Shown: positions 23,037 through 33,190 of the stretch, piece by piece
Numbering within the stretch: position 1 is the stretch's first letter
Layout of the letters: every line of letters begins with the position of its first letter
From: Delphinapterus leucas
Taxonomy: Eukaryota; Chordata; Mammalia; Artiodactyla; Monodontidae
NCBI RefSeq assembly: GCF_002288925.2
Contig: NW_022097996.1
Span: forward strand, 7,041,289-7,105,288
Direction: 5' to 3'
DNA: 64,000 nt
Made by a program: the position numbers and the translations under genes
Notes under the pieces: generated by a model
What the model was told of the DNA's origin: nothing
Database searches by the model: none
Seen by the model: only the letters and a program-made list of their open reading frames with translations

Positions 23037-23377
23037 TAAAAATCAAGGGCAGAATCTATGTTGCTCTGTTCTAGGAAATATACCACATCTGGCACAGCAG
23101 CTGTGAGAATGGGTCTATCTCTTGGTTAAACGTGTGAAACTCCACTGTCACCTGCCATGACCTATGTGAATTTTCTTATATGTGGCTATTGGTGAATTAA
23201 ATGAGGATATAAATGAGGATCACAAAACTTAATTTTTTAAAGTCTTTTGAGTTTGGCATTAATTTCTACCGTTTGACTTGAAATGCACTTGTGCTTCTCA
23301 TTTACTAGCCTGACAAGGAGGAAGAAACAGTATCAAAGATTTCTGCTTATTCTTTTCTTTCATAATGGTCCTCATTC

Positions 23378-24338
23378 TGATGCCGAAAGCTCAGCCTCTG
23401 TACACCAGTGCCAAATCGAATCTCGGAGACAGAGTTTTGGGTGAAGTAGAAAAGAACAGCTTTATTGATTTCCCAGGCAAAGGGGGACACAGCCAGCAGG
23501 CTCCTGCCCTCGAAAACTATGTGTCCCAACCCAAGAATTTGGTGAGTTTTATGGCAATGGTTCAAGGGTGGGGTTGCCGATAAGAATTAGGGTGTGTGCA
23601 GGGCCTGCACCTCTAATCTGGTCTCCAGTAACCTGATGAGTTTCTGTGGTTCCTTTAATCTGGCCTCAGGTAATCTTTTCTTTTTTTTAATAAATTTATT
23701 TAATTTTGGCTTTGTTGGGTCTTTGTTGCTGCGTGCAGGCTTTCTCTAGTTATGGTGAGCGGGGGCACGCGGGCTTCTCATTGCAGTGGCTTCTCTTGTT
23801 GCGGAGCATGGGCTGTAGGCACATGGGCTTCAGTAGTTGTGGCTCGTGGGCTCTAGAGCACAGGCTCAGTAGTTGTGGCACACAGGCTTAGCTGCTCCGC
23901 ATCATGTGGGATCTTCCCGGACCAGAGCTCAAACCCATGTTCCTGCATTATCCGGCAGATTCTTAACCACTGTGCAACCAGAGAAGTCCTCAAGTAATCT
24001 TCTTGATGAGCCTCTCTGGTTCCTTTAGTCTGGCTTCAGGTGGTTGTCTCTGGTATGAACAATGCTGACATCTTCCTTTTGCTGGGTTTTAATTCTACAG
24101 AAAGCTTAAAGACATTGTTATGTGTGTCCCTTGAGGCGGAACCAGGACCTGCCCCAAGGCCGCACTATTGTTTCTTGGCTGCTCCTCCCTTGTCTCTGCA
24201 TCCCCTCCCTTCCTGGACTAGCAACTGTTTGAATCTGCCCTTTGGAACTCAAGGAAGGTCATGCTGGCTGGAGTAAAAAACGGGGTACATGGAAAGGCTT
24301 CTGTGCCCAGGAGCCCCACAGCGTCCTGCTCGGTTTCA
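23378..24338 (-). mobile_element. LTR family B, minus strand, split by a SINE
   Basis: On the minus strand it begins TGAAACCGAGCAGGAC and ends in GGCATCA, the same ends as the copy at 14,122-14,699. 'gctttattgatttccc' near 23,459 is the poly-A signal in antisense. A CHR-2-like SINE at about 23,678-23,988 interrupts it. Without the SINE it is about 650 bp. Confidence 0.8.
23678..23988 (-). mobile_element. CHR-2-like SINE, minus strand
   Basis: On the plus strand it begins with a T-rich tail, then 'ggctttgttgggtctttg', 'ctcattgcagtggcttctc', 'ctctagagcacaggctc', and ends 'gattcttaaccactgtg'. The 13-bp duplications ctcaggtaatctt and ctcaagtaatctt, with one mismatch, lie at about 23,665 and 23,989. 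It sits inside an LTR. Confidence 0.88.
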
Positions 24339-24844
24339 GTCCCACACACAGAACAGGGAACCAATATGAGGGTTCTCTCAACTGCTTAGCATATTGATGT
24401 CAGCACACTCAGGAGCCACGAGGACGACCACAGAGGGTCTGCTGATCTACTACTGTACATGAACTGGATCCAGGCATGCAATATCTGGCGTCTATGCCCT
24501 CAACCCACTTTAACAGGTGAGTTATGATAATGTTTTGTTTTTCTTTGGCTGAACTTAGCTCAGACTTTATTTCCAACGGCTCTAGGAAGATCTTCAAATT
24601 CCTCTTTCTACAATATACAATTACTTTGCATATTGGATGGAGGCCACTTAGGGAAAGACTGGGAGACTATCTCCTGTACATATTTATTGTGGTATCAGGA
24701 TCCTTCAACCTAAGGACCTGATTTGCCTTTCAAACTCCATTAATAAAATTTCTGAAAGGGAGGTAAATCTGCTTTGTCAAGAGCGGTATTTCTCTATAGA
24801 GACATTAGTGTTGCAGAACACATTATTAACAATAGACTTTGTGG

Positions 24845-25325
24845 TAGCCAGAATTCCAAGTTGGTCCCCAAGATTCCTTCCCCCTGGTGCATGCATTCTT
24901 ATATAATTCCTTCCCCTTGAGCGTGGGAGAACCTGTGAATATGATGGGATTTCACTCTTGTGATCAGGTTCTTATCAGTGGACTTTGAGTTAATCAAAAG
25001 AGAGATTATCTGGGTGGACTTGATCTGTTCAGGTGAGCCCTTAAAAGGGACAGAATTTCCTGAATTCAGAGAGACTGGAAGTATGAGCAGGCCTACGGAA
25101 CACCTGAAGGCAGCATCTACAAACTAAGAGCAACCCCGGGCCAACAGCAAGGAAGAAAAAGGAACCTCAATCCTGCAACTGCAAGGAAATAAATTCTACC
25201 AACATCTGAATGAGTTTGGACAAGAACCCCTAGACCCTGCTAAGAACCCAGTCCTGGCAAACAGCTTGTTGTCAGTCTGTGGGGACCGTGAGCAGAGAAC
25301 ACTGAATTTATGGTAATTTGTTATG
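24845..25325 (+). mobile_element. MaLR-like LTR
   Basis: Contains 'cctgtgaatatgatgggat', 'gtgatcaggttctta', 'gagattatctgggtgg', 'gcaaggaaataaattct' and 'gaatttatggtaatttgtta'. These are in the MLT1-like order, with the A-rich poly-A context near 25,185. Subfamily not determined. Confidence 0.6.
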
Positions 25326-25544
25326 CAGAAATAGAAAACGATGAGTGCACATGTCATTCATTTAACAAATATTTATAATGTTCTTGCCAATAAACTAAAC
25401 AAAGTGTTACAAAATTTTCTGCTTAAATTAACCAAAATGAGTCTGGCAGTCTGTATTGTTGTGTGTGTGTGTGAGACAGATATTTTAAGTACTTTTCTAT
25501 TTACGGGAAATCTTTTTAAAATTAATATGATTGCTATAGTCTGA

Positions 25545-25895
25545 AATGCTTGTGTCCCCCTAAAATTCATATGTTGAAATCCTAACCCTCAAAGATGACG
25601 TTGTTAGAGGTGGGGCCTCTGGGAGGTGTTTAAGTTATTAGGGCAAAGCCCTCTGGATGCGATTGGCGCCTTGTAAAAGAGGCTCCAGAGAAGTAACTAG
25701 CCCCTTCCACCATATGAGGACACAGTCAGAAGGCATTCACAGTGAATCAGGTAGAGGGTGCTCACCAGACTATGACCATATTGGCTCCTTGTCTTGGACT
25801 TCCAGCCTCCAAAACCATGAGAAATAAAATTCTGTTGTTTATAAACTTCCCAGTCTATGGTAATTTGCTATGACAGCCTGAATGGACCAAGATGA
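25545..25895 (+). mobile_element. MaLR (MLT1-like) solo LTR
   Basis: Closely matches the MLT1 pattern: 'aaaattcatatgttgaaatc', 'gaggtggggcctctgggagg', 'gcgattggcgccttg', 'ttggacttccagcctcc', 'ccatgagaaataaaattctg' (AATAAA), 'cagtctatggtaatttgc', ending 'gaatggaccaaga'. Plus strand. Confidence 0.85.
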
Positions 25896-26832
25896 TGATC
25901 ATAATCAAAACCATTGGGACATTTCTTCGTGGTGGTCTTTATGAGCATATGAAATACCTGGTTTCTGTTTATATACATTTTTTTACTCATATGTATCTAA
26001 AGTAATAATGTTTGAAGATCTATTTTATATTTTAATTGCCAGCATTTTCCTGTATAATGAGTGCAATTTTTTTTTTTTTTACTCTTATGTTTAACTAGGA
26101 GTCTGAGATAAAAATGTCAACTTCTTGTTTCAAGGAAACTATTTTGCCTTCTCATCTGTGATACACATTTCAAAGAAAACCTGGCGTGATTTTATTTGCT
26201 CTAATTTTAGAAGTAAATATATAATACTTTATTTGTATTAATTTAAACATATAATTTCCATTCTATGCTCTATTTTTATGTTTGGTTTTTTAAACTTTGC
26301 TTGCATTTTCATAAATATTTACTTTTAGAGTATCTATCTTTTTATCTTTAAAGATTGCTATCACCGATAAGAAGTGAGAAAGGAATATTTAAGGAATACA
26401 CTGTACTCCTTGACTTCCCCCATGAAATCTCCTGCCTGGTGATAATTGGAGTAATATTGCTTCAGATGACTTGCTAAGGTAACACAGCGAGTCAGTGGGA
26501 GAACCAGATTGTCTTAAACATAGTTCACTACTTTTGACCATATCAATGGCTTTTTAAAAATAGAAATGACACATATGACAGAGAAAAATTAACTTATCTG
26601 TCCCTAATATTCAGCATGCTATATAAAATAAATTGTCCTTTGGAAAGTGAGATGCTGATGCAAGACATCGCAAAATAAAACAAAACAAAAACAAAATGTT
26701 GAGTTTCCAGCTAATAATTCAATCAGACCACATCACGTTAAATACCTGAGGTATCCTGTAAGCTCAGAAATGTTGAATATTAAATATATGGAGTCTCTCT
26801 CGTAGCTTCTAATTCACTATCCGCTACATGTA
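25896..26832. other. AT-rich sequence, possible MIR scrap
   Basis: Mostly AT-rich without recognisable features. Around 26,470-26,515, 'gacttgctaaggtaacacag' resembles the conserved MIR core, but too little remains to be sure. A T-run lies at about 26,068-26,081. Confidence 0.35.
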
Positions 26833-26913
26833 TTATATGCAGATTTTTCTTACTTCACCAAGGATAAAAAAGTAGGATGAAGCATCACTATCTTTAGAAA
26901 GTACTTTACTCAC

Positions 26914-27085
26914 CATCCTTAAGAGTCGGGGCATGCTGGACAGAGGGTTTGCCTTTGGAAAGGGATTTCTGATCTCTATCAAATGGAGGTGCCCAGGGAA
27001 TCTGAGCCCCGGGTGGCAGCAACTCACTGGAAGCAGAGTAGTCGAATCAGTGGTGTGCTTGGGCAGGCTCATCTTGGCTTGCAAG
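26914..27085 (-). other. Exon-like island, minus strand
   Basis: A GC-richer patch in AT-rich DNA. On the minus strand it ends with a strong donor-like site, AAGGATG|GTGAGTAAAG, with the junction at 26,914/26,913. One frame is open across it (26,833-27,084). A second frame over the last 120 bases reads as a plausible proline, lysine and serine-rich stretch but meets a TGA upstream. I recognise no protein family. It could be a decayed exon, a young lineage-specific exon or chance. Confidence 0.25.
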
Positions 27086-27109
27086 AGCTGACTGTTACAT
27101 TTTCAGAAA

Positions 27110-27401
27110 TATTGTGAACAGATTGTTAAACTGTGTGTATCTGTGTGTGTGTTTATATGAGTGTGTTCTAAATATATACATGTATATATAATATGCATAT
27201 TATATATGTTTATCTGTGCTATGTATATATAACATATATGTGTATCTATCATATATGTTTATATATAGTGTATATATGTATACATAATAAATTATATTAA
27301 AAACAAAGAAAACAATTTGGAAAAAAATTTCTCCCTCTCTATAATACAACTAGGCAGAAACACAGATATAAGCAAGAACATATATATATATATATATATA
27401 T

Positions 27402-27438
<37 letters not shown>

Positions 27439-27445
27439 AAACTTG
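27110..27445. repeat. AT/GT microsatellite cluster
   Basis: Begins with TG-rich repeats ('ctgtgtgtgtgtttata'), grades into imperfect TATA/ACAT repeats to 27,290, and ends in (TA)n tracts at about 27,380-27,438 split by a short (CATA)n. Such tracts are length-variable. No gene is implied. Confidence 0.9.
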
Positions 27446-27985
27446 TTTTGCTGTGTCTCAGGTAAGAATTCCTATAGCTGAGCTTTTATAGATGCAATGG
27501 CAGGCAGTGTAGAATTGAACAGGAAGTATTGTGAGAGAAGACATTCACAAGAGGAAATACATAATTCATGAAGGAACAGATGGGTTTGTAAAGTTCAGAG
27601 AAAATAAACAGCTTTGTTGACTTCAGTGAGAAAAGAGGAAAAGTTGGGAAATAAAAAGAGATGAAATTGTTTAAGTAAAAGTACATACTGGAGTATGTAT
27701 TTGACGCTTGAATATTTAGGCCATTTAAAGTATCCTCCAATGAATAAAATGTAGACTATTTCTCTAATAATCAGATAAGCAGGTGCAAACTGGAAAGTAG
27801 GAGGGGGATTTTAAAAAGTTACTAAAAAAAATCTTTTCAAAAAAAAATAATTTTCCCTCATTGTTTATTCTAGGTCCCTATCTCAGCTGTTTGTTTTTTA
27901 ACAGATGATTCAAACGTATACAAGGTAAGTACATCATGGATGGTGGGAATGGGGTTTGTGGGTTGGGTGTGGTTCTCACATCAGG
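27446..27985. other. Unassigned AT-rich sequence
   Basis: No frame or repeat family recognised. It leads into the MIR and Tigger structure on the right. Confidence 0.35.
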
Positions 27986-27989
27986 CCCA

Positions 27990-28980
27990 GCAAACTGCGG
28001 GAGGGTACCATCTCTAGAGCCCATCTTCCTGGTTCCTAATGCCAGGTTAAGCACCTATTACAGTAAGTCCCCTACTTACAAACTTTCAAGTTGTGAACTT
28101 TCAAAGATGCAAACTTGCACAGAGAAAGGACGAAGAGAGACAAGAGGAGGAAGAAGTAACTGAAGAACCGAAGAGATTCACGATGCAGGAAATGGCATGG
28201 GATTATCTTGATTTGAGGAGGCACTGTTAGTTTCTCAGGCACAGGACCTGAACATAGAATGGTACACGAAGGTTGCAGCAGCCGTTCAGAATGCAATCCA
28301 GTGCTACCATTCCATCTTCAACAAGAAAAAAAGAGCTACTACCCAGACACCACTGGATTGTTTTTTTCAAGAGGTTAGACAGCACTGAATCCAGCAAAGA
28401 ACCAGAACCTGTGCCATCAAGGTCAGGCGTGAGTGAAATTGCAGCCTGCCCTCCATCTCCTATTGCTGACCATCCTTCAGCTCTACCATCTCCCACCTCC
28501 CCTCCCTCCTCCAGTCAGTAACTCTTCTTGCCTGTTCACTCGATGCCAGCCCCTGTGTGCCAGCTGTTGTACTGTACTACTGTACTTTTCAAGGGACTGG
28601 ACTGTAAGATTAAAAATGTTTTATTTTTTGTGTTTGTTTTTTATGTATTATTTGTGTGAAAAGTATTATAAATCTAGTACAGTACAATATAGTACAGTAC
28701 TATATAGCCAATTGTGTTAGTTAGGTACCTAGGCTTTGTTGGACTTAACAAATTGTTCTCAACGAACGTGCTCTAGGAACAGAACTCGTTTGTATGTAGG
28801 GGACCTACTTGTAGTGTCTCACCTGGGGAAAATTACTTAACCTCTCATTCCTTGTCTATAAAATGTGGATTGTAGGATCTACCTCTGAGGGTTATTGTAA
28901 GGATCAAATGAGACAATATCTTCAATGCCTGTAAAAGAGTACCTGGTGCATATTAAGGTCCATATGAAGATGTATTAAGT
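27990..28980 (-). repeat. MIR, minus strand, split by a Tigger element
   Basis: The right part (28,812-28,980) shows the antisense MIR core: 'attacttaacctctca', 'tgtctataaaatgtgg', 'ggttattgtaaggatcaaatg' and 'gtacctggtgcatattaag'. A left remnant up to 28,060 probably belongs to the same element, although it is weak. The Tigger at 28,061-28,811 lies between. Confidence 0.6.
28061..28811 (+). mobile_element. Tigger-family (TcMar) transposon, internally deleted
   Basis: Terminal inverted repeats 'cagtaagtcccctac' (28,061) and, read from the right end, 'caagtaggtcccctac' (28,811), flanked by TA on both sides, as for Tc1/mariner elements. About 750 bp long. A transposase C-terminal remnant is visible on the plus strand: a 'QEMAWDYLDL'-like segment near 28,185, then a low-complexity P/S-rich tail near 28,430-28,520. 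Stops break it. Most of the transposase is missing, so it moved only with help from an autonomous relative. Confidence 0.85.
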
Positions 28981-29381
28981 GCAAATAACTTGATTTGCTG
29001 CTTTTACATTTAACAGACCCCATAGGGTAGCAATCACCATATCACATTCCCAGAAAAGGAACAATATGAAATTTTTGGAAAGGTCATAAGACTTGAAATA
29101 ACTCAGTATGAAAGTATGAAATTAGTTAAATAAGTTTGTAAAATGTGTCATAGTTATTATATAGACAATAGTAAATGTACATTAAGAGAAATACTATAAA
29201 GAAAGGAAACATAATCACACCAAACCTGGTGGTACTAATCGGTTTACCACTATTTTATACTCTCTCCTAAGTGCCACATATATATACATAGATGGAGACG
29301 GTGACCTCAATCACATTGGCTGAACAGTTTATAATCATTATATCCAAGTGACATAAAATATCAGCAGAAAACGAAATAAAA
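28981..29381. other. Unassigned AT-rich sequence
   Basis: No recognisable frame, repeat or structural signal. Confidence 0.35.
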
Positions 29382-29393
29382 AAATGAGGATGC

Positions 29394-29601
29394 GGGCTTC
29401 CCTGGTGGCGCAGTGGTTGAGAGTCCGCCTGTCGATGCAGGGGAGACGGGCTCGTGCCCCGGTCCGGGAAGATCCCACAGGCCGCGGAGCGGCTGGGCCC
29501 GTGAGCCATGGCCGCTGAGCCTGCGCGTCTGGAGCCTGTGCTCCGCAGCGGGAGAGGCCACAGCAGTGAGAGGCCCGCGTACCGCGGGAATAAAAAAAAA
29601 G
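29394..29601 (+). mobile_element. CHR SINE, plus strand
   Basis: Full-length long GC-rich CHR SINE, with head 'gggcttccctggtggcgc' and A-tail near 29,591. Duplications aaatgaggatgc and aaatgcagatgc lie at 29,382-29,393 and 29,602-29,613, with two mismatches. Open frames on both strands are SINE artefacts. Confidence 0.92.
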
Positions 29602-29613
29602 AAATGCAGATGC

Positions 29614-31222
29614 TTACCCAGTTGTTTGATCTTCTTTATACCAAACATACAAATACTGTTAATATCTTTGCATATGTCTATATTTTAAAGTTATCTCACA
29701 TTTTGACAAAGTACAGAGACAAACATTGAGAGCTTTGAAAAATTACAGGGATTTGGAAGTTAAAATAATTTCTGAAAAGTGTTCCTATTATGTAACAATT
29801 GTTTGGCATCAACACTAAACCATACTCAATACAAAACAAAGATTTAATCATAGCTCAAGACTATAATCTTTATTAAAGTTCCACTAATGAGCAACTGCTA
29901 AGGTAGTATTTCATTCCCAAAACAAGAAAGTTCTAGTTTCCAATTTAAATGCATTTAAATTAGCATGTAAATGTATCCTATAAACATGTATCAGGCTGAG
30001 ATATTATTCAGTATGATCACTGTTGTGGTGATTATTATGTGCCATTTAGTGAACATTCACTGTGTACTTGGAGCCTTGCTAATAAACACAGTGTGTTTAA
30101 TTCTGTGGATTTCTGATGACTTTTTTCCCATAGGAACACAGAATACATTATAACATCTCCCTTCAAGCATAACACATAGTGTAAAAAGGTTAAACGAAAC
30201 TGATGTATTTTTTATTTTTGTTTCTTAACAGTTTTGTCTATTCATTGGAATTTAAGAACTCAGGAAAATTTAATATTTTAAAATTATAACTAATTGGCTG
30301 CCTGGCTCGCTATATTTCTTGTGAATTTTATGGATTTTATTCTGAGACTGTATCTTTTTTAAAAACAAACATTTTAAATATTTTTATTTTTTATCTAGTT
30401 ATTTGATCAGTATTCTCTGTACACAATGCAATTTCTGTTTTTATCTAATATATATTATTTATATTTTACAACTTTAATTCAAATATATTTTTATTAATTT
30501 TGAAAAAAGCACACTACAATTATTATATAATGTTACTCTACAAAACACTATTGAATATCATAACTGGAACAGTATTTTGTGTATCAAAAACTGCTTTTTA
30601 TTTTGATTAAATTACAGAATATTTTGGTTGGTGATCTTTCAGTGCTCTCCTTCAGTTACTTGGATATCAATGCATTTGTTTATAGACAAAAACTCATTGA
30701 AGAGCTGAAACAACCACATTCAACCACTTCCCTTGTTCCTGTGAAAGTCTATAAAAAAAAACAAATTGAGAAATAAACAGTCATCACAGAATTAATGTCA
30801 CTGAATACCAAACACTGTTTAATATTAAATATTGTAGTTGGAAGTATATTAACTTGGACATTTCTTCAAAGTTAGGAACTTTGCTAATGTCAAATCATTT
30901 GACTGGAACCATTATCTTTCAAGGGTTTTGTTTGAAAAAGAAATCTTTCAAAACCTAGCTGTTGTGAATCTTCTCAGTGAAACAGTGATCACATGGTTCA
31001 TAAATAAAATATTTTGTGGTATGAGATGTTAGGCTAAAAATCCACAAATTCAACAAATAGCAACTCAGTAAGATACAGAATTGTGTTACACTTGATCATC
31101 TTGTAAGTAAAAATAATTTATCACTGCATTAGGGTGCATTTCTTTATTTATGTATCAATGAAAATAAATAACACAAATGTATACGAAAAGGCATTATATA
31201 CTTTCATTAATAGCTATTTTGG
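29614..31222. other. AT-rich sequence without recognised features
   Basis: Very AT-rich. Short frames such as 30,579-30,776 have no recognisable domain. No diagnostic repeat core was seen; very old LINE remnants cannot be excluded. Confidence 0.35.
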
Positions 31223-31426
31223 GGGCTTCCCTGGTGGCGCAGTGGTTGAGAGTCTGCCTGCCGATGCAGAGGACACGGGTTCGTGCCCCGGTCTGGGAAG
31301 ATCCCACACGCCGCGGAGCGGCTGGGCCCGTGGGCCATGGCCGCTGAGCCTGCGCGTCCGGAGCCTGTGCTCCGCAATGGGAGGGGCCACAACAGTGAGA
31401 GGCCCGCGTACCGCAAAAAAAAAAAA
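31223..31426 (+). mobile_element. CHR SINE, plus strand
   Basis: Full-length long GC-rich CHR SINE from 'gggcttccctggtggcgcag' to an A-tail at 31,415-31,426. No clear target duplication was found. The right flank is directly the start of an LTR-like region. Confidence 0.92.
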
Positions 31427-31735
31427 TGAAGAGTTTATTTGAGCAAAAAATCAATTCAAATTGTGCAGTGCCAAACCAGAAGTGGTTAGGAGCATGCCAT
31501 CTACAGGAGTTGGGAATGACTTAGAGGAAAATGTGGAAGCAAAGAACTATTTAATTGGCTCTAGCTTAAAGCCTACTTGGTTGTGATTGGTTGTCCTTAA
31601 GTTTTGATTCCGTAATCTTGAGGCATTTACAGGCTTAGATTTTGGTTTACTCACAAAAGCCACCAACGTATTAGAGCCGCCTCAGTTTAATGGCCTCCTT
31701 GTTTAATTAATTTAACAATTCTTCCTTTTTGGTCA
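31427..31735 (-). mobile_element. LTR-like element, minus strand
   Basis: Starts 'tgaagagtttatttgagc', which in antisense is a poly-A region (GCTCAAATAAACTC). 'gtgattggttgtcc' near 31,575 is a CCAAT-box-like U3 block in antisense. Ends near 'tttaacaattcttcc'. Family unknown and boundaries approximate. Confidence 0.5.
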
Positions 31736-31839
31736 TTTTCTCATACATGAGATTGACCAAAAATTTGGTATTAGTGTCACTCCCAGTCACCATCAGGTTT
31801 AAGTTGTTCTATCATGAACAAAACACATAATTAGTATTC

Positions 31840-32205
31840 CTGAAAAGAGTCTTACAAGGATAAAATCAAGACGTCAGCAGAGCTGTTTCCTTCCGGAGGC
31901 TCCAGGGTAGGACACTTGTCCTTGCCTCTTCCAGCTTCTAGAGGCTGCTGGTGGTTCCTTCCCCCATTGTCAAGGCAGCTGGGCAGCATTTTCTGTTCTC
32001 TCTGACCAACTGCTATTTTTTACAAGGACCCTTATGACTACACTGGACCCACCCAGATAATCCAGGCTGGTCTCCCAATATCAAGATTCTTAAACACACC
32101 AGCAATCCTTTTTACAATATAAAGTAACATTCACAGGTTTTCCATGGATTAGAATGTGGACATCTTCAGAGAGACATTATTCAGTCTATTCTAGTTATAA
32201 CAGAG
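31840..32205 (+). repeat. Old mammalian interspersed repeat (LTR-like), partial
   Basis: Shares with 22,545-23,036 the run 'acaaggacccttatgactac', 'cacccagataatcc', 'taacattcacaggttttcc' and 'gtggacatcttcag'. The 5' end is missing. Confidence 0.55.
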
Positions 32206-32406
32206 TTTCTTTCCTTCATTTATAGAATATGAAGCAAAATGCCCTAGTAGTACATGAAAAAGCTGCAGACATTTAGCATCCTCTAACACAGGGAAATGGT
32301 CTTTCTCCCTGCATATACTGACTTCCAAACAAAATTATTCAGTTTTTGAGAAGCAATTTACTTCAATTTTTCACGTTGAACTCTGTTAGCTTCCCTTTTG
32401 TTCCTA

Positions 32407-32622
32407 TTTATTTATTTATTTATTTATTTTGCGGTACTCAGGCCTCTCACTGTTGTGGCCTCTTCCGTTGCGGAGCACAGGCTCTGGACCCGCAGGCTCA
32501 TCGGCCATGGCTCACGGGCCCAGCCGCTCCGCGGCATGTGGGATCTTCCCGAACCGGGGCACGAACCCGTGTCCCCTGCATCGGCAGGCAGACTCTCAAC
32601 CACTGCACCACCAGGGAAGCCC
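32407..32622 (-). mobile_element. CHR SINE, minus strand
   Basis: Long GC-rich CHR SINE in antisense: a (TTTA)n tail at 32,407-32,429, then 'gcggtactcaggcctctcac', ending 'ccaccagggaagccc'. An 8-bp duplication, tgttccta, lies at 32,399-32,406 and 32,623-32,630. Frames here on the plus strand are SINE artefacts. Confidence 0.92.
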
Positions 32623-32879
32623 TGTTCCTAATTTTTGATTAGTAGGTGGTAGCAATGAAAGCAGAATGGAGAAAGTGTGTGTGTATCTGTGTTTGTGTGT
32701 GTGTAAAGGTCACACTCGTTTTTAGCCTTCCAGGATGTAAGCAGGAAATATAGATATACCTTCTGTGATAGATCATAGAAATAATGTTATTTGATATAAT
32801 TCCTTGTAACTGTGTTCAGATTCTAGATGACTGCTAGCACTATAGATTTATGAAACTACAATTTTGTCATTTAGAAGTT

Positions 32880-33190
32880 GCTATAGACTGAATGTTTGTG
32901 TCTCTCCTAAATTCATGTATTTAAATCCTAACCCCCAGTGATATGGTGGTAGAGGCTTTGGGAGATGCCTAGGTCATGAGTGTGGAGCCTTCATGAATGG
33001 GATTAGGGCCCTTATAGAGAGATTCCAGAGAGCTCCCTTGCCCCTTCTGCCATGTGAGGGTGCAGAGAGAGGACAGCTGTCTGTGAACCAGGAATTGGGT
33101 CCTCACAGACACTAAATCTGCCAGCGCCTTGATCTTGGAATTTCCAGCCTCCAGAACTGTGAGAAATAAATCTCCGTTGTATTTAATAAT
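32880..33190 (+). mobile_element. MaLR (MLT1-like) solo LTR
   Basis: Pattern of 'ctatagactgaatgtttgtg', 'aatcctaacccccagtg', 'gcctaggtcatgagtg', 'gggattagggcccttata', 'cgccttgatcttgg', 'aactgtgagaaataaatctc'. It stops just after the poly-A region, so the extreme 3' end is missing. Confidence 0.85.

Noticed and set aside
27375..27445. Regular repeat pattern as a possible CRISPR-like array
   Set aside because: It is a dinucleotide microsatellite with no spacers, in a mammalian genome.
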